In this document: piece by piece, positions 50,089 through 57,964 of the stretch
Layout: every line of letters begins with the position of its first letter
Position numbering within the stretch: position 1 is the first letter of the stretch
Source: Bacillus_AB infantis_C
GTDB taxonomy: Bacteria > Bacillota > Bacilli > Bacillales > Cytobacillaceae
Assembly: GCF_050107595.1 (NCBI RefSeq)
Contig: NZ_JBNILH010000014.1
Span: 25,041-89,040 of the forward strand
Length of the DNA stretch: 64,000 nucleotides
Direction: 5' to 3'
The notes under the pieces: generated by a model
What the model saw: the letters and a program-made list of their open reading frames with translations, nothing else
Databases searched by the model: none
Told to the model about the DNA's origin: nothing
Made by a program: the position numbers and the translations under genes

Positions 50089-50457
50089 ATGATTGAAGGA
50101 ATCGGCATTGATATCGTTGAAATCGAAAGAATCAGCAGGATGGCCAATCGGGCTAAGTTTTCAGAACGTATCCTTACAGAGCGGGAACTGGCTAAATACA
50201 TCATGCTGAACGAAAAGAGGCAGCTTGAATTCCTTGCAGGCCGGTTTGCGGCAAAGGAAGCTTTTTCAAAGGCTAATGGCACAGGGATAGGAAGCGAGCT
50301 GTCTTTTCAGGATATTGAGATATCAAATGACAGCAAAGGAAAGCCATTCTTCAGCAAGCCTGAGAGAGATGGCCTCCATCTTTCCATATCCCACAGCGAA
50401 AGCTATGCTGTTGCCCAGGTTGTTATCGAAACCCCGCTGCCGGGAATCCGGTACTAA
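50089..50457 (+). CDS. acpS: Holo-[acyl-carrier-protein] synthase
   Basis: A 122-residue phosphopantetheinyl transferase that activates ACP. Motifs: GIGIDIVEIERI (metal Asp, about residues 4-15) and FLAGRFAAKEAFSKANGTGIG (Glu/Lys of the active site, about 45-65), LHLSISHSESYAVA. Of three closely placed ATGs (50080, 50083, 50089) the last is best spaced from AGAAGG. As in B. subtilis it precedes ydcC and alr. Confidence 0.95.
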   Translation: MIEGIGIDIVEIERISRMANRAKFSERILTERELAKYIMLNEKRQLEFLAGRFAAKEAFSKANGTGIGSELSFQDIEISNDSKGKPFFSKPERDGLHLSISHSESYAVAQVVIETPLPGIRY

Positions 50458-50517
50458 AAAGCTGTCATAGGCCAAGTCATATTCCCGGAGGTTGTCTCAT
50501 ATATTCATAGTGCGACA

Positions 50518-50595
50518 GGAGAGACAAGGCTATGCCCCGAATTGCCAGCCGGCATTCATGCGGACCCAGCTGTCCGGGCTTTGCCCTGTCTCTCC
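50518..50595. other. Long-range hairpin around a possible small ORF
   Basis: GGAGAGACAAGGC (50518-50530) pairs with GCCCTGTCTCTCC (50583-50595), 12 of 13 positions. The left arm includes the only ribosome binding site of the small frame at 50532. Confidence 0.55.
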
Positions 50596-50672
50596 TTCAG
50601 AAAGCGGAATGCCTGTATGCAGGCAGGAAGCGCACAATTGATGAAATGAGACAGAAGGGGTTGAAGGAATGA
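50532..50672 (+). CDS. Possible 46-residue ORF coupled to the lipoprotein gene
   Basis: ATG at 50532 after GGAGAG (8 bases), stop TGA overlapping the ATG of the next gene (ATGA at 50669-50672), an arrangement typical of coupled genes. The product starts MPRIASRHSCGPSC and is basic at its C-terminus. The ribosome binding site would be hidden in the hairpin described for 50518-50595. No homolog known to me; it may be a chance frame. Confidence 0.3.
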   Translation: MPRIASRHSCGPSCPGFALSLLQKAECLYAGRKRTIDEMRQKGLKE

Positions 50673-51685
50673 AGAAAAGATTGTTCATGCTTCTCGCCGG
50701 GTTTTTGGCCATCTTTGCCTTAACTGCCTGTGGAACTAAATCACAAGAGGATGTGGTGAAGGAGCTTGGCGGAAAAGTGGAGGAACTGAAGGGATATAAA
50801 GCAGAAGCGAAAATGACCCTTCAGATGGGAACTGAGCCACAGACTTATGCAATTGAGATCTGGCATAAAAAACCTGATTACTATCGCGTCAGCCTCAAGA
50901 ATCCTGAAAAGAACCAAAGCCAGATGATCCTCCGCAATGAGGAAGGCGTTTTTGTCCTGACACCGGCCCTCAACAAGAGCTTCAAGTTCCAGAGCGACTG
51001 GCCGCAGAACAGCAGCCAGGCTTATCTGTATGAGTCCCTGCTGCAGGATATCCTCGAAGATAAAGAGGCGAAATTCAACGCTACTAAGGAACATTATGTT
51101 TTTGAAACAAAGACGAGATACCAGAACAACAAGATGCTTCCTTACCAGGAAATCACCCTTGATAAAAAGGATCTTGCCCCTGTCAGCGTCAAGGTTATGG
51201 ATTCAGACAGAAATCCGCTGGTGACTGTCGACTTCTCCAAGGTTGACTTCAAGGCTGCCCTTGATAAAAAAGATTTCGACACCCAGAAAAATATGACCGG
51301 GGCCCAGATTGAGGTTCCAGTCATGGCAGAAGAAGCGGCCAGTGAGGAATTCTCTGTCAAGTATCCGCAGGCTGAGCTTGAAAATGTCAGCCTGATCGAT
51401 GAAAAAGAAATCAGCATGGAGGACGGCAAACGCTTTATCCTGACTTACGGGGGCGACAAGTCCTTTACGCTCATCCAGGAAAAAGCAAATGTCATGCCGG
51501 CAAACACCTCCTATACTTCTGAATCAGGGGAGCCGGTAGACCTAGGATTTACAATCGGGGCGATTGACGATAACAAAATCAGCTGGACCCACGGCGGGGT
51601 GGAATATATCATCGCATCCAGCGATCTGACAAGAGAAGAAATGGTCATGCTTGCACAATCAGTGCAGGGAGATGCTGTGAAATAA
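50669..51685 (+). CDS. ydcC: YdcC-like lipoprotein (LolA/MucB-like fold), sporulation-associated
   Basis: A 338-residue lipoprotein. Signal peptide with lipobox LTACG (Cys about residue 21). The mature part has the beta-rich LolA-like layout (KAEAKMTLQMGTEPQTYAIEIWHKKPDYYRV..., VFVLTPALNKSFKFQSDWPQ) and ends with an extra beta domain (GGDKSFTLIQEKAN... THGGVEYIIASSDLTREEMVMLAQSV). In B. subtilis ydcC is a forespore-expressed or germination-related lipoprotein gene at the same place, between acpS and alr. The biochemical role is unknown. Confidence 0.88.
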   Translation: MKKRLFMLLAGFLAIFALTACGTKSQEDVVKELGGKVEELKGYKAEAKMTLQMGTEPQTYAIEIWHKKPDYYRVSLKNPEKNQSQMILRNEEGVFVLTPALNKSFKFQSDWPQNSSQAYLYESLLQDILEDKEAKFNATKEHYVFETKTRYQNNKMLPYQEITLDKKDLAPVSVKVMDSDRNPLVTVDFSKVDFKAALDKKDFDTQKNMTGAQIEVPVMAEEAASEEFSVKYPQAELENVSLIDEKEISMEDGKRFILTYGGDKSFTLIQEKANVMPANTSYTSESGEPVDLGFTIGAIDDNKISWTHGGVEYIIASSDLTREEMVMLAQSVQGDAVK

Positions 51686-51735
51686 TGGAAAGGCAGATGC
51701 CCGGGGACGGGTAGCTGCCTTTTTGTCATTCGTGT

Positions 51736-51985
51736 GTCCAGCTCCGGCTCCTAGGTGCTCGAGTCATAAGCCACTCCTGGATTAAAGGCAAAGAACGCCT
51801 TTTATCCAGGAGCGTCTTATGCTTGTCGCACCTGAACAAACGTCTCCGCATTTCGTGTTGTCCAGCTCCGGGCGCTAGCCCCTCGAGTCATAAGCCACAT
51901 CAGGATTGAAGGCAAAGAACGCCTTCTATCCTGATGCGTCTTATGCTTGTCGTCCCTGGGCAAGCCGCCTCCGCATTTCGGTTGA
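51736..51985. repeat. Tandem pair of about 123-bp hairpin repeats
   Basis: Two copies, each with GTCCAGCTCCGG, CTCGAGTCATAAGCC, a 16-bp-arm hairpin around the loop AAAGAAC, CGTCTTATGCTTGTCG and CGCCTCCGCATTTCG-like ends. Hairpins at 51774-51812 and 51898-51936. The arms differ in sequence between copies yet stay complementary. The same hairpin type is found inside the composite repeat at 41027-41065. Confidence 0.9.
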
Positions 51986-52056
51986 CATTAAGATTCCAGA
52001 GTTTGATAATCGTATTTGTATACTTTTTGCACGGAAGGAAAAGGACGTGAGTTGTA

Positions 52057-53229
52057 ATGGACTATCCCACAGGTTTTTACCGGGATACATGGGCTGAAAT
52101 AAATCTTGATCATATAAAAGAAAATGTGAAATCAATGAAGAAGCTTCTTCCTGGAGATGTGAAGCTCTTTGCTGTGGTGAAAGCAAACGGATACGGGCAT
52201 GGAGATTTCCAGGCTGCCAGGGCGGCCCTTGAGGCTGGGGCGGACTGCCTGGCTGTTGCTTTTATGGATGAAGCTCTTTCCCTCAGGCAGAGGGGAATTG
52301 AGGCCCCGATTCTGGTATTAGGTGCCAGCAGGCCTGAGGATGCACCCCTGGCTGCATCTGCGGACATAACCCTGACTGTTTTCCAGGAAAGCTGGCTCGA
52401 GAAGGCACTCTCTTGTCTGAAAGGGAAAAAACTGGCTTTTCACGTAAAGCTTGATACCGGAATGGGGCGGATCGGCGTAAGGGAGAAGGCCGAGCTGCTT
52501 GCCATTGAAAAGCTTGCCGGGCGGGAGGATGCCTTTGAACTGCAAGGCATCTACACCCACTTTGCAACAGCGGATGAGCTGGACGATTCCTATTTCCAGG
52601 AGCAGCTCAGCCGATTCAGGGAAATGCTGTCGTGGCTCGGCGAGGTGCCGGAGATTGTCCATACCAGCAACAGTGCTGCTTCGCTCAGATATCCTGAAGC
52701 CCGCTTTAATGCCGTCAGGATGGGAATCAGCATGTACGGCCTCACCCCATCGCCCGAAATTGAGCATGAGCTTCCATTCCCGCTAAAGGAGGCTTTCTCG
52801 CTTCATGCCAGGATCGTGCACGTGAAGAAGCTCCAAAAAGGGGATAAAGTCAGCTATGGCTCCACCTATGAAGCAGAAGGCGACGAATGGATAGGCACCC
52901 TCCCGATCGGTTATGCCGACGGCTGGATCCGCAGGCTGCAGGGACAGGAAGTGCTGGTGAACGGGAGGAGAGTCCCCATTGTCGGACGGATCTGTATGGA
53001 TCAATGCATGATACGCCTGCCATACGAGGTGGAGTCTGGAACAGCCGCGACCCTGATAGGTGTGCAGGAAGGCAGTATGATTTCAGTCAATGAAATTGCG
53101 GCAAAGCTTGAGACCATTAATTATGAGGTCACCTGCATGATCTCCAGCCGGGTGCCGCGCGTATATAAGCAGGAAGAAAAGACTGTGGATCTGAATAACC
53201 CGCTTCTTGGCAGGCAGAGCAGGCTGTGA
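52057..53229 (+). CDS. alr: Alanine racemase
   Basis: A 390-residue PLP-dependent racemase producing D-alanine for Ddl and teichoic acids. PLP lysine in VVKANGYGHG (about residue 42), HVKLDTGMGRIGV (about 129-141), HTSNSAASLRYPEA and the catalytic tyrosine in KVSYGSTYEA (about 265-274). RICMDQCM is the C-terminal active-site entry. The order ydcC-alr-endoAI is conserved with B. subtilis. Confidence 0.96.
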   Translation: MDYPTGFYRDTWAEINLDHIKENVKSMKKLLPGDVKLFAVVKANGYGHGDFQAARAALEAGADCLAVAFMDEALSLRQRGIEAPILVLGASRPEDAPLAASADITLTVFQESWLEKALSCLKGKKLAFHVKLDTGMGRIGVREKAELLAIEKLAGREDAFELQGIYTHFATADELDDSYFQEQLSRFREMLSWLGEVPEIVHTSNSAASLRYPEARFNAVRMGISMYGLTPSPEIEHELPFPLKEAFSLHARIVHVKKLQKGDKVSYGSTYEAEGDEWIGTLPIGYADGWIRRLQGQEVLVNGRRVPIVGRICMDQCMIRLPYEVESGTAATLIGVQEGSMISVNEIAAKLETINYEVTCMISSRVPRVYKQEEKTVDLNNPLLGRQSRL

Positions 53230-53358
53230 GCGGGGGATATCCCTGCTTATCCCGTTCCAGCTCAGCCATTTCATTCATATTTCAGGAAATAAATGCGTAT
53301 TAATGCATAAAAGGATATTTTTTTGGCCGATAATACAGAGGAATTGCTGATTAGTCCT

Positions 53359-53386
53359 TTGCACAGCAGCTGAATAATGGTAATAT
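53359..53386 (+). promoter_or_regulatory. Probable promoter of endoAI-endoA
   Basis: TTGCAC (53359-53364) and TAATAT (53381-53386), 16-base spacer, 50 bases before the antitoxin start. Confidence 0.5.
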
Positions 53387-53439
53387 AAAAAATGGTAGAG
53401 ATAAAAAATGGTGTGTAGTGATGGTGGAGGTGTATGTTT

Positions 53440-53721
53440 GTGTCTGAGTCCAGCGCAACAACAGAGATCATGGTAAAGTTACCGCAGCATCTTTTAACCG
53501 AGTTAGAAAGCTTTGTTAAGCAGGAGAATGTCAATCGGAGCGAATTCATTTATCAGGCAACGAAAATGTATTTGCGTGAGCGGAAGAAGAGACAAATTCG
53601 TGAGTCGATGAGAAGAGGCTACATGGAAATGGCAAAAATTAATCTGACGATTGCATCTGAGGCATTCCAAGCGGAATATGAGGCAGAACACACAGTTGAA
53701 CGTCTAGTAAGCGGAGGATAA
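53440..53721 (+). CDS. ndoAI: Antitoxin EndoAI (MazE-type, ribbon-helix-helix)
   Basis: A 93-residue antitoxin beginning with GTG at 53440 (SESSATTEIMVKLP), with GGAGG 9 bases upstream; ATG at 53434 is too close to that site, and 93 residues is the exact length of the B. subtilis protein. The N-terminal ribbon-helix-helix (residues 8-50) binds DNA; the C-terminus (GYMEMAKINLTIASEAF, TVERLVSGG) is the conserved EndoA-binding tail. It neutralises the next gene's RNase. Confidence 0.95.
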   Translation: MSESSATTEIMVKLPQHLLTELESFVKQENVNRSEFIYQATKMYLRERKKRQIRESMRRGYMEMAKINLTIASEAFQAEYEAEHTVERLVSGG

Positions 53722-53725
53722 TCCT

Positions 53726-54076
53726 TTGATTGTCAAACGTGGCGACGTTTATTTTGCAGACCTATCCCCAGTTGTTGGTTCAGAACAAGGCGGCGTACGT
53801 CCAGTACTTGTCATCCAAAACGACATCGGGAATCGGTTCAGTCCCACAGTAATAGTTGCAGCCATTACAGCCCAAATTCAAAAAGCTAAGCTGCCTACTC
53901 ACGTTGAAATTGATGCGAAGCGTTACGGTTTTGAACGAGACTCTGTCATTCTGTTGGAACAAATTCGTACAATTGATAAACAACGCTTAACCGATAAGAT
54001 AACCCATCTCGATGACGAAATGATGGAAAAAGTGGATGAAGCTTTGCAAATAAGCTTGGGTCTTATTGAATTCTAG
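53726..54076 (+). CDS. ndoA: Endoribonuclease toxin EndoA (MazF type)
   Basis: A 116-residue PemK/MazF RNase. MIVKRGDVYFADLSPVVGSEQ (start), GGVRPVLVIQNDIGNRFSPTVIVAAITAQ and THVEIDAKRYGFERDSVILLEQIRTIDKQRL are all family hallmarks, with the catalytic Arg near residue 25 in GGVRP. B. subtilis EndoA cuts at UACAU. It starts with TTG, 4 bases after the antitoxin's stop. The pair is part of the conserved region ahead of the sigma-B operon. Confidence 0.96.
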   Translation: MIVKRGDVYFADLSPVVGSEQGGVRPVLVIQNDIGNRFSPTVIVAAITAQIQKAKLPTHVEIDAKRYGFERDSVILLEQIRTIDKQRLTDKITHLDDEMMEKVDEALQISLGLIEF

Positions 54077-54287
54077 TTATAAGCACACACGCTCTTTCAG
54101 GGGTGTCTTTTTATAACACACAGATTTCGCTGTGTCTTCCGGAAAACCAAGAGATAAAGGATTTGCTTTATCTCGGGTACATATCAAATTTTAACCTACT
54201 TAATATTGTGTATCTGCTGAGGACAAGCATGTGTGTTGCTTGTCTTTTATTATGTCTTTTTTTTGCGGGACAGGAAGGATTGCAAAG

Positions 54288-54312
54288 GTTTAATCATCCG
54301 GAAAACGGGTAT
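54288..54312 (+). promoter_or_regulatory. Sigma-B-type promoter upstream of rsbR
   Basis: GTTTAA (54288-54293), 13-base spacer, GGGTAT (54307-54312), an exact match to the sigma-B consensus GTTTAA-N12-14-GGGTAT. It lies about 170 bases before rsbR. A TATAAT overlaps it (54310-54315) but has no -35 at the right distance. Confidence 0.7.
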
Positions 54313-54484
54313 AATTAAAAGTCTTTCTTCTAGTTCCAATACTTAGAGGTTTTATTTGACTGTGCCTAACTGTTATCATTAAATGGTATATATATATTTT
54401 TTGTTTACATTTTTAAATTTGGTTTACAAGTGCCGGGTAACTCCATCTTTAGAAATATTTGTATGTTAAAATGGGGAGGATCAA

Positions 54485-55318
54485 ATGGATAAAAAGGTTT
54501 TGGATTATATTCAAGCTCGAAAAGATGAGATCTTCAAGGAATGGGTTAGCAGCACGAAGGAAAACGCGGATGAACGGGTGACACGCGTAGTTTCAGACCA
54601 GGTTTTTACAGGTACGAGCTATGAGTTCATCGATTTGATCATATCGAATATAAAGGGGACGAATGAGGAGTTCGCCTCCAAGCTGTCCGATTTTGCCGAA
54701 AAAGTAGTCAGGCTTGGGTGGCCGCTTAGTTTTGTGACAAAAGGGCTGCAGACCTTCGGAAAAATCGTTTCTGATGGAATGCAGGAGGAAGGGCTGATTA
54801 CACCTGAGAACCAGCTGGATATCGTCAAGGATTTTGAGAGCTGGATGACGCCTGTCTCCAATGAAATTGTCGATATGTATTCCTCGACCTGGGAAAGAAC
54901 CGTCTCCCTGCAGAAAATCGCCCTTCAAGAGCTGTCTGCTCCATTAATCCCTGTTTTTGAAGGTATTACTGTAATGCCCCTGGTGGGCACCATAGATACG
55001 GAACGTGCAAAGCAAATCATGGAGAATCTCCTGAATGGAGTGGTCAAACATCGATCGGAAGTGGTTTTAATAGATATAACAGGTGTGCCTGTCGTGGATA
55101 CAATGGTGGCGCATCATATCATCCAGGCAGCAGATGCCGTCCGCCTGGTGGGCGCCAAGTGCATGCTTGTCGGGATCAGGCCTGAAATTGCCCAGACCAT
55201 CGTGAATCTGGGGATCGACCTGAATCAATTTACAACGAAGAACACATTGAAAAAGGGAATTGAAGCAGCACTTGAGCTGACTAGCCGTAAAATTGTAGCT
55301 GTGGAGGGAGAACAGTGA
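54485..55318 (+). CDS. rsbR: Stressosome protein RsbR (RsbRA)
   Basis: A 277-residue stressosome subunit. N-terminal non-haem globin-like sensor (about residues 1-135), a linker helix, and a C-terminal STAS domain (about 155-270). The two threonines phosphorylated by RsbT in B. subtilis are matched by Thr172 (IDTERA) and Thr206 (VDTMVAHH). With RsbS it binds RsbT until stress. GGGGAGG lies 6 bases before the ATG. First gene of an eight-gene run, all overlapping or closely spaced. Confidence 0.96.
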   Translation: MDKKVLDYIQARKDEIFKEWVSSTKENADERVTRVVSDQVFTGTSYEFIDLIISNIKGTNEEFASKLSDFAEKVVRLGWPLSFVTKGLQTFGKIVSDGMQEEGLITPENQLDIVKDFESWMTPVSNEIVDMYSSTWERTVSLQKIALQELSAPLIPVFEGITVMPLVGTIDTERAKQIMENLLNGVVKHRSEVVLIDITGVPVVDTMVAHHIIQAADAVRLVGAKCMLVGIRPEIAQTIVNLGIDLNQFTTKNTLKKGIEAALELTSRKIVAVEGEQ

Positions 55319-55671
55319 GAATACCTATATTAAAATTGCATGACTGTCTGCTAGTGTCCATTCAATGGGAGCTTGATGACCAGACAGCACTTCAGTTTCA
55401 GGAAGACTTGCTTCATAAGATCCATGAAACGAGTGCAAACGGGGTTGTTATAGACTTAACATCCATTGACTTTATCGATTCTTTTATTGCCAAGGTCCTT
55501 GGCGACGTTATAAACATGTCCAAACTGATGGGTGCAAAAGTCGTCATTACCGGTATACAGCCAGCTGTAGCTATTACGCTAATCGAATTAGGCATAGGGT
55601 TAGATGATGTCCTTACTGCATTAGATCTAGAAAAAGGTTTGGAGAAACTTCAACAGGAATTGGGGGATTAA
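55315..55671 (+). CDS. rsbS: Stressosome protein RsbS
   Basis: A 118-residue single-STAS protein. The phosphorylated serine is in TSIDFIDSFIAKVLGD (Ser56). RsbS forms the stressosome core with RsbR and holds the switch kinase RsbT. The GTG start at 55315 overlaps the rsbR stop (GTGA), with GGAGGGAG upstream. Confidence 0.96.
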   Translation: MRIPILKLHDCLLVSIQWELDDQTALQFQEDLLHKIHETSANGVVIDLTSIDFIDSFIAKVLGDVINMSKLMGAKVVITGIQPAVAITLIELGIGLDDVLTALDLEKGLEKLQQELGD

Positions 55672-55676
55672 ACTGT

Positions 55677-56078
55677 ATGGGTATCCAATCCTGCGTAAAA
55701 ATCATTAATGAATGGGACATCGTAGCAGCACGCCAGCTGGGGCGCAATGTTGCAAAGGAGCTTGGGTTCGGTACAGTGGACCAGGCCCGTATTACGACGG
55801 CCATCAGTGAACTGGCCAGGAATATATATTTATATGCCGGACAAGGTCAAATATGTATAGAGAAAATTTATGACGGCGGCAAAGCGGGATTGCAGATCGT
55901 AGCAGTGGACAGCGGCCCTGGAATAAATGATATGCGCCAAGTCATGGAGGATGGGTTCTCTACCTCCGGCGGACTGGGAGCCGGTCTGCCTGGAGTTAAG
56001 AGATTGATGGACGAATTCTACATCAACTCATCGCCTGGAGACGGTACAGATATAAGAGCGACTAAATGGCTTCGTTAG
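55677..56078 (+). CDS. rsbT: Switch-protein serine/threonine kinase RsbT
   Basis: A 133-residue GHKL-fold kinase. N box in TTAISELARNIYLYAG (about residues 40-55) and G1/G2 boxes in VAVDSGPGIND and GGLGAGLPGVKRLMD (about 101-115). It phosphorylates RsbS and RsbR on stress, leaves the complex and activates the phosphatase RsbU. ATG at 55677, 5 bases after the rsbS stop. Confidence 0.96.
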   Translation: MGIQSCVKIINEWDIVAARQLGRNVAKELGFGTVDQARITTAISELARNIYLYAGQGQICIEKIYDGGKAGLQIVAVDSGPGINDMRQVMEDGFSTSGGLGAGLPGVKRLMDEFYINSSPGDGTDIRATKWLR

Positions 56079-56089
56079 GGGGAGGCATT

Positions 56090-57100
56090 ATGGATTTCCG
56101 AGAAATGATGGAATCAAAGTATCGGGATATTCTAGAGAATTATTTAAAAGACCAGTCAGAACAGACTCTGTATCAAGGTCAAAAATTCAGTAGAAAATCC
56201 ATTGAACATAAAATATCACCAGAGGAAATCATCAGTCTTCACAAAAGTCTTCTGTTTGAAATTTATCCTGAGCTTCCCGAAAATGTACTTCATTCCTTTG
56301 ATGTACTGCTTGAAGTGATGATCGGCTACGGACTTGCTTACCGTGAGCACCAGAGCTTAAGGCATAAACAGGAAGAATTGAGGTCCGAAATGGAAATTGC
56401 CGCGAACGTCCAGCAGACACTGCTCGGCACGAGCGTACCTGCTGTCGATTCCCTTGACATTGGGGCAATCAGTGTTCCGGCAAAACATATGAACGGGGAC
56501 TATTATCATTTTGTTCAGGATGAGCATAATAACATAAGCATCGCCATTGCCGATGTCATCGGCAAAGGGATTCCAGCGGCCCTGTGCATGTCAATGATCA
56601 AATATGCCATGGACAGCCTGCCGGAAAACCGCCATGAGCCAAGCAGTGTGCTTGAGAACCTGAACAGGGTTGTAGAGCAGAACGTCGACCCGAGCATGTT
56701 CATTACCATGTTCTACGGAATGTACAATACGGAAAGCCATCTTTTCCATTACGCGTCTGCAGGCCATGAACCCGGTTTCTATTATAATGCTGAAAAAGAT
56801 GAATTCAGCGAGACGACTGCCAAAGGGCTGCTGCTCGGGGTCGACAAACGGACGAAGTATAAGCAGTTCGAGAAGGAGGTTCATCCCGGGGACATGATCG
56901 TGCTCATGTCTGATGGGGTGACTGAGTGCCGGACAGATGAGGGCTTTATTGAAAAAGATACGCTGATTGGATATATACGCAAATACATCCATCTCAGCGC
57001 CCAGGAGATAGTCACAAATATTTATAAAGAACTTGAAAAGCTTCAGCATTTTCAATTGCGTGATGATTTTACATTAATAATATTAAAAAGGAATGTTTAG
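56090..57100 (+). CDS. rsbU: PP2C-type phosphatase RsbU
   Basis: A 336-residue protein: N-terminal RsbT-binding helical domain (1 to about 85), linker coil (about 95-115, REHQSLRHKQEELRSEMEIA), and a PP2C/SpoIIE phosphatase domain with ANVQQTLLGTSVPAVDSLD, MNGDYYHF, IADVIGKGIPAALCMSMI (metal Asp) and MIVLMSDGVTECR. It dephosphorylates RsbV. The ATG at 56090 is chosen: GGGGGAGG is just upstream and 336 residues matches the B. subtilis enzyme. Its stop overlaps the sigma-B promoter of rsbV. Confidence 0.96.
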   Translation: MDFREMMESKYRDILENYLKDQSEQTLYQGQKFSRKSIEHKISPEEIISLHKSLLFEIYPELPENVLHSFDVLLEVMIGYGLAYREHQSLRHKQEELRSEMEIAANVQQTLLGTSVPAVDSLDIGAISVPAKHMNGDYYHFVQDEHNNISIAIADVIGKGIPAALCMSMIKYAMDSLPENRHEPSSVLENLNRVVEQNVDPSMFITMFYGMYNTESHLFHYASAGHEPGFYYNAEKDEFSETTAKGLLLGVDKRTKYKQFEKEVHPGDMIVLMSDGVTECRTDEGFIEKDTLIGYIRKYIHLSAQEIVTNIYKELEKLQHFQLRDDFTLIILKRNV

Positions 57101-57120
57101 CGTCTCATCGCGCCGGGTAT
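57095..57120 (+). promoter_or_regulatory. Sigma-B promoter of rsbV-rsbW-sigB-rsbX
   Basis: GTTTAG (57095-57100), 14-base spacer, GGGTAT (57115-57120), followed by AAGG. The -35 contains the stop of rsbU. It has the same place as the autoregulatory sigma-B promoter of B. subtilis. Confidence 0.88.
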
Positions 57121-57161
57121 AAGGTAAGAGCAATTGACATGTTAAGAGGTGGGGTCTAGTT

Positions 57162-57494
57162 ATGAATATTACGATAGATTTGAAAGAGAATGATACACTG
57201 GTACAAGCTAAAATCAGCGGAGAAATTGATGCATATACGGCTCCGAAGCTAAGAGAATCATTATTCCCGCTTTCTGAAAAAGAGGCAGTTGAAATGGTTG
57301 TGGACCTTTCGGAAGTATCTTATATGGACAGTACAGGATTAGGCGTTTTTGTCGGGGTTTTCAAAAATGTACGCTCCAACAATGGCAAGTTTCAGATTGT
57401 CGGCCTTTCTGAACGTCTGAAAAGACTGTTCGAAATTACGGGCCTAGCCGATATTATTGATATTAACAGCCAGATTGAGGGTGGGGTACAATGA
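57162..57494 (+). CDS. rsbV: Anti-anti-sigma factor RsbV
   Basis: A 110-residue STAS protein. The phosphorylation site is Ser57 in VSYMDSTGLGVFVG. Unphosphorylated RsbV binds RsbW and frees sigma-B. The ATG has GAGGTGGGG upstream. It lies directly behind a sigma-B promoter. Confidence 0.96.
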   Translation: MNITIDLKENDTLVQAKISGEIDAYTAPKLRESLFPLSEKEAVEMVVDLSEVSYMDSTGLGVFVGVFKNVRSNNGKFQIVGLSERLKRLFEITGLADIIDINSQIEGGVQ

Positions 57495-57964
57495 GTCAAC
57501 CGTTTGATTACTTAGAAATGAAAATTCCGGCCAAGCCTGAATTTGTCGGAGTTATCCGGCTGACATTGTCAGGCATTGCAAGCCGAATGGGATTTTCTTA
57601 TGATGAAATAGAAGATTTGAAGATCGCGACAAGTGAAGCTTGCACAAACGCTGTGCAGCATGCTTATAAAACGAGCGAAAAAGGTGAAGTGGTTATTGGC
57701 TTTGGCCTATATAACGACCGTCTCGAGGTAATGGTGGCTGACAGCGGTAAAAGCTTTGACTTCCAATCTGCACGCGAAGGCATCGGTCCCTATGATCAAA
57801 CGGATTCTGTCGAATTTCTGCGTGAAGGAGGACTGGGCCTTTACTTGATCGAAACATTGATGGACGAGGTTAGAATCCATCATAAAGAGGGTGTGACGGT
57901 CTTTATGACCAAGTACCTGGAAGGAGAGCAGGTGGAGAGGGATGCAGAAACAATCTCAACCTAA
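57491..57964 (+). CDS. rsbW: Anti-sigma-B factor and RsbV kinase RsbW
   Basis: A 157-residue GHKL-fold kinase. N box EDLKIATSEACTNAVQHAY (about residues 41-59), G1 MVADSGKSFD and G2 LREGGLGLYLIETLMDEV (about 113-130). It sequesters sigma-B and phosphorylates RsbV. It overlaps rsbV by 4 bases and sigB by 23. Confidence 0.96.
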   Translation: MSQPFDYLEMKIPAKPEFVGVIRLTLSGIASRMGFSYDEIEDLKIATSEACTNAVQHAYKTSEKGEVVIGFGLYNDRLEVMVADSGKSFDFQSAREGIGPYDQTDSVEFLREGGLGLYLIETLMDEVRIHHKEGVTVFMTKYLEGEQVERDAETIST

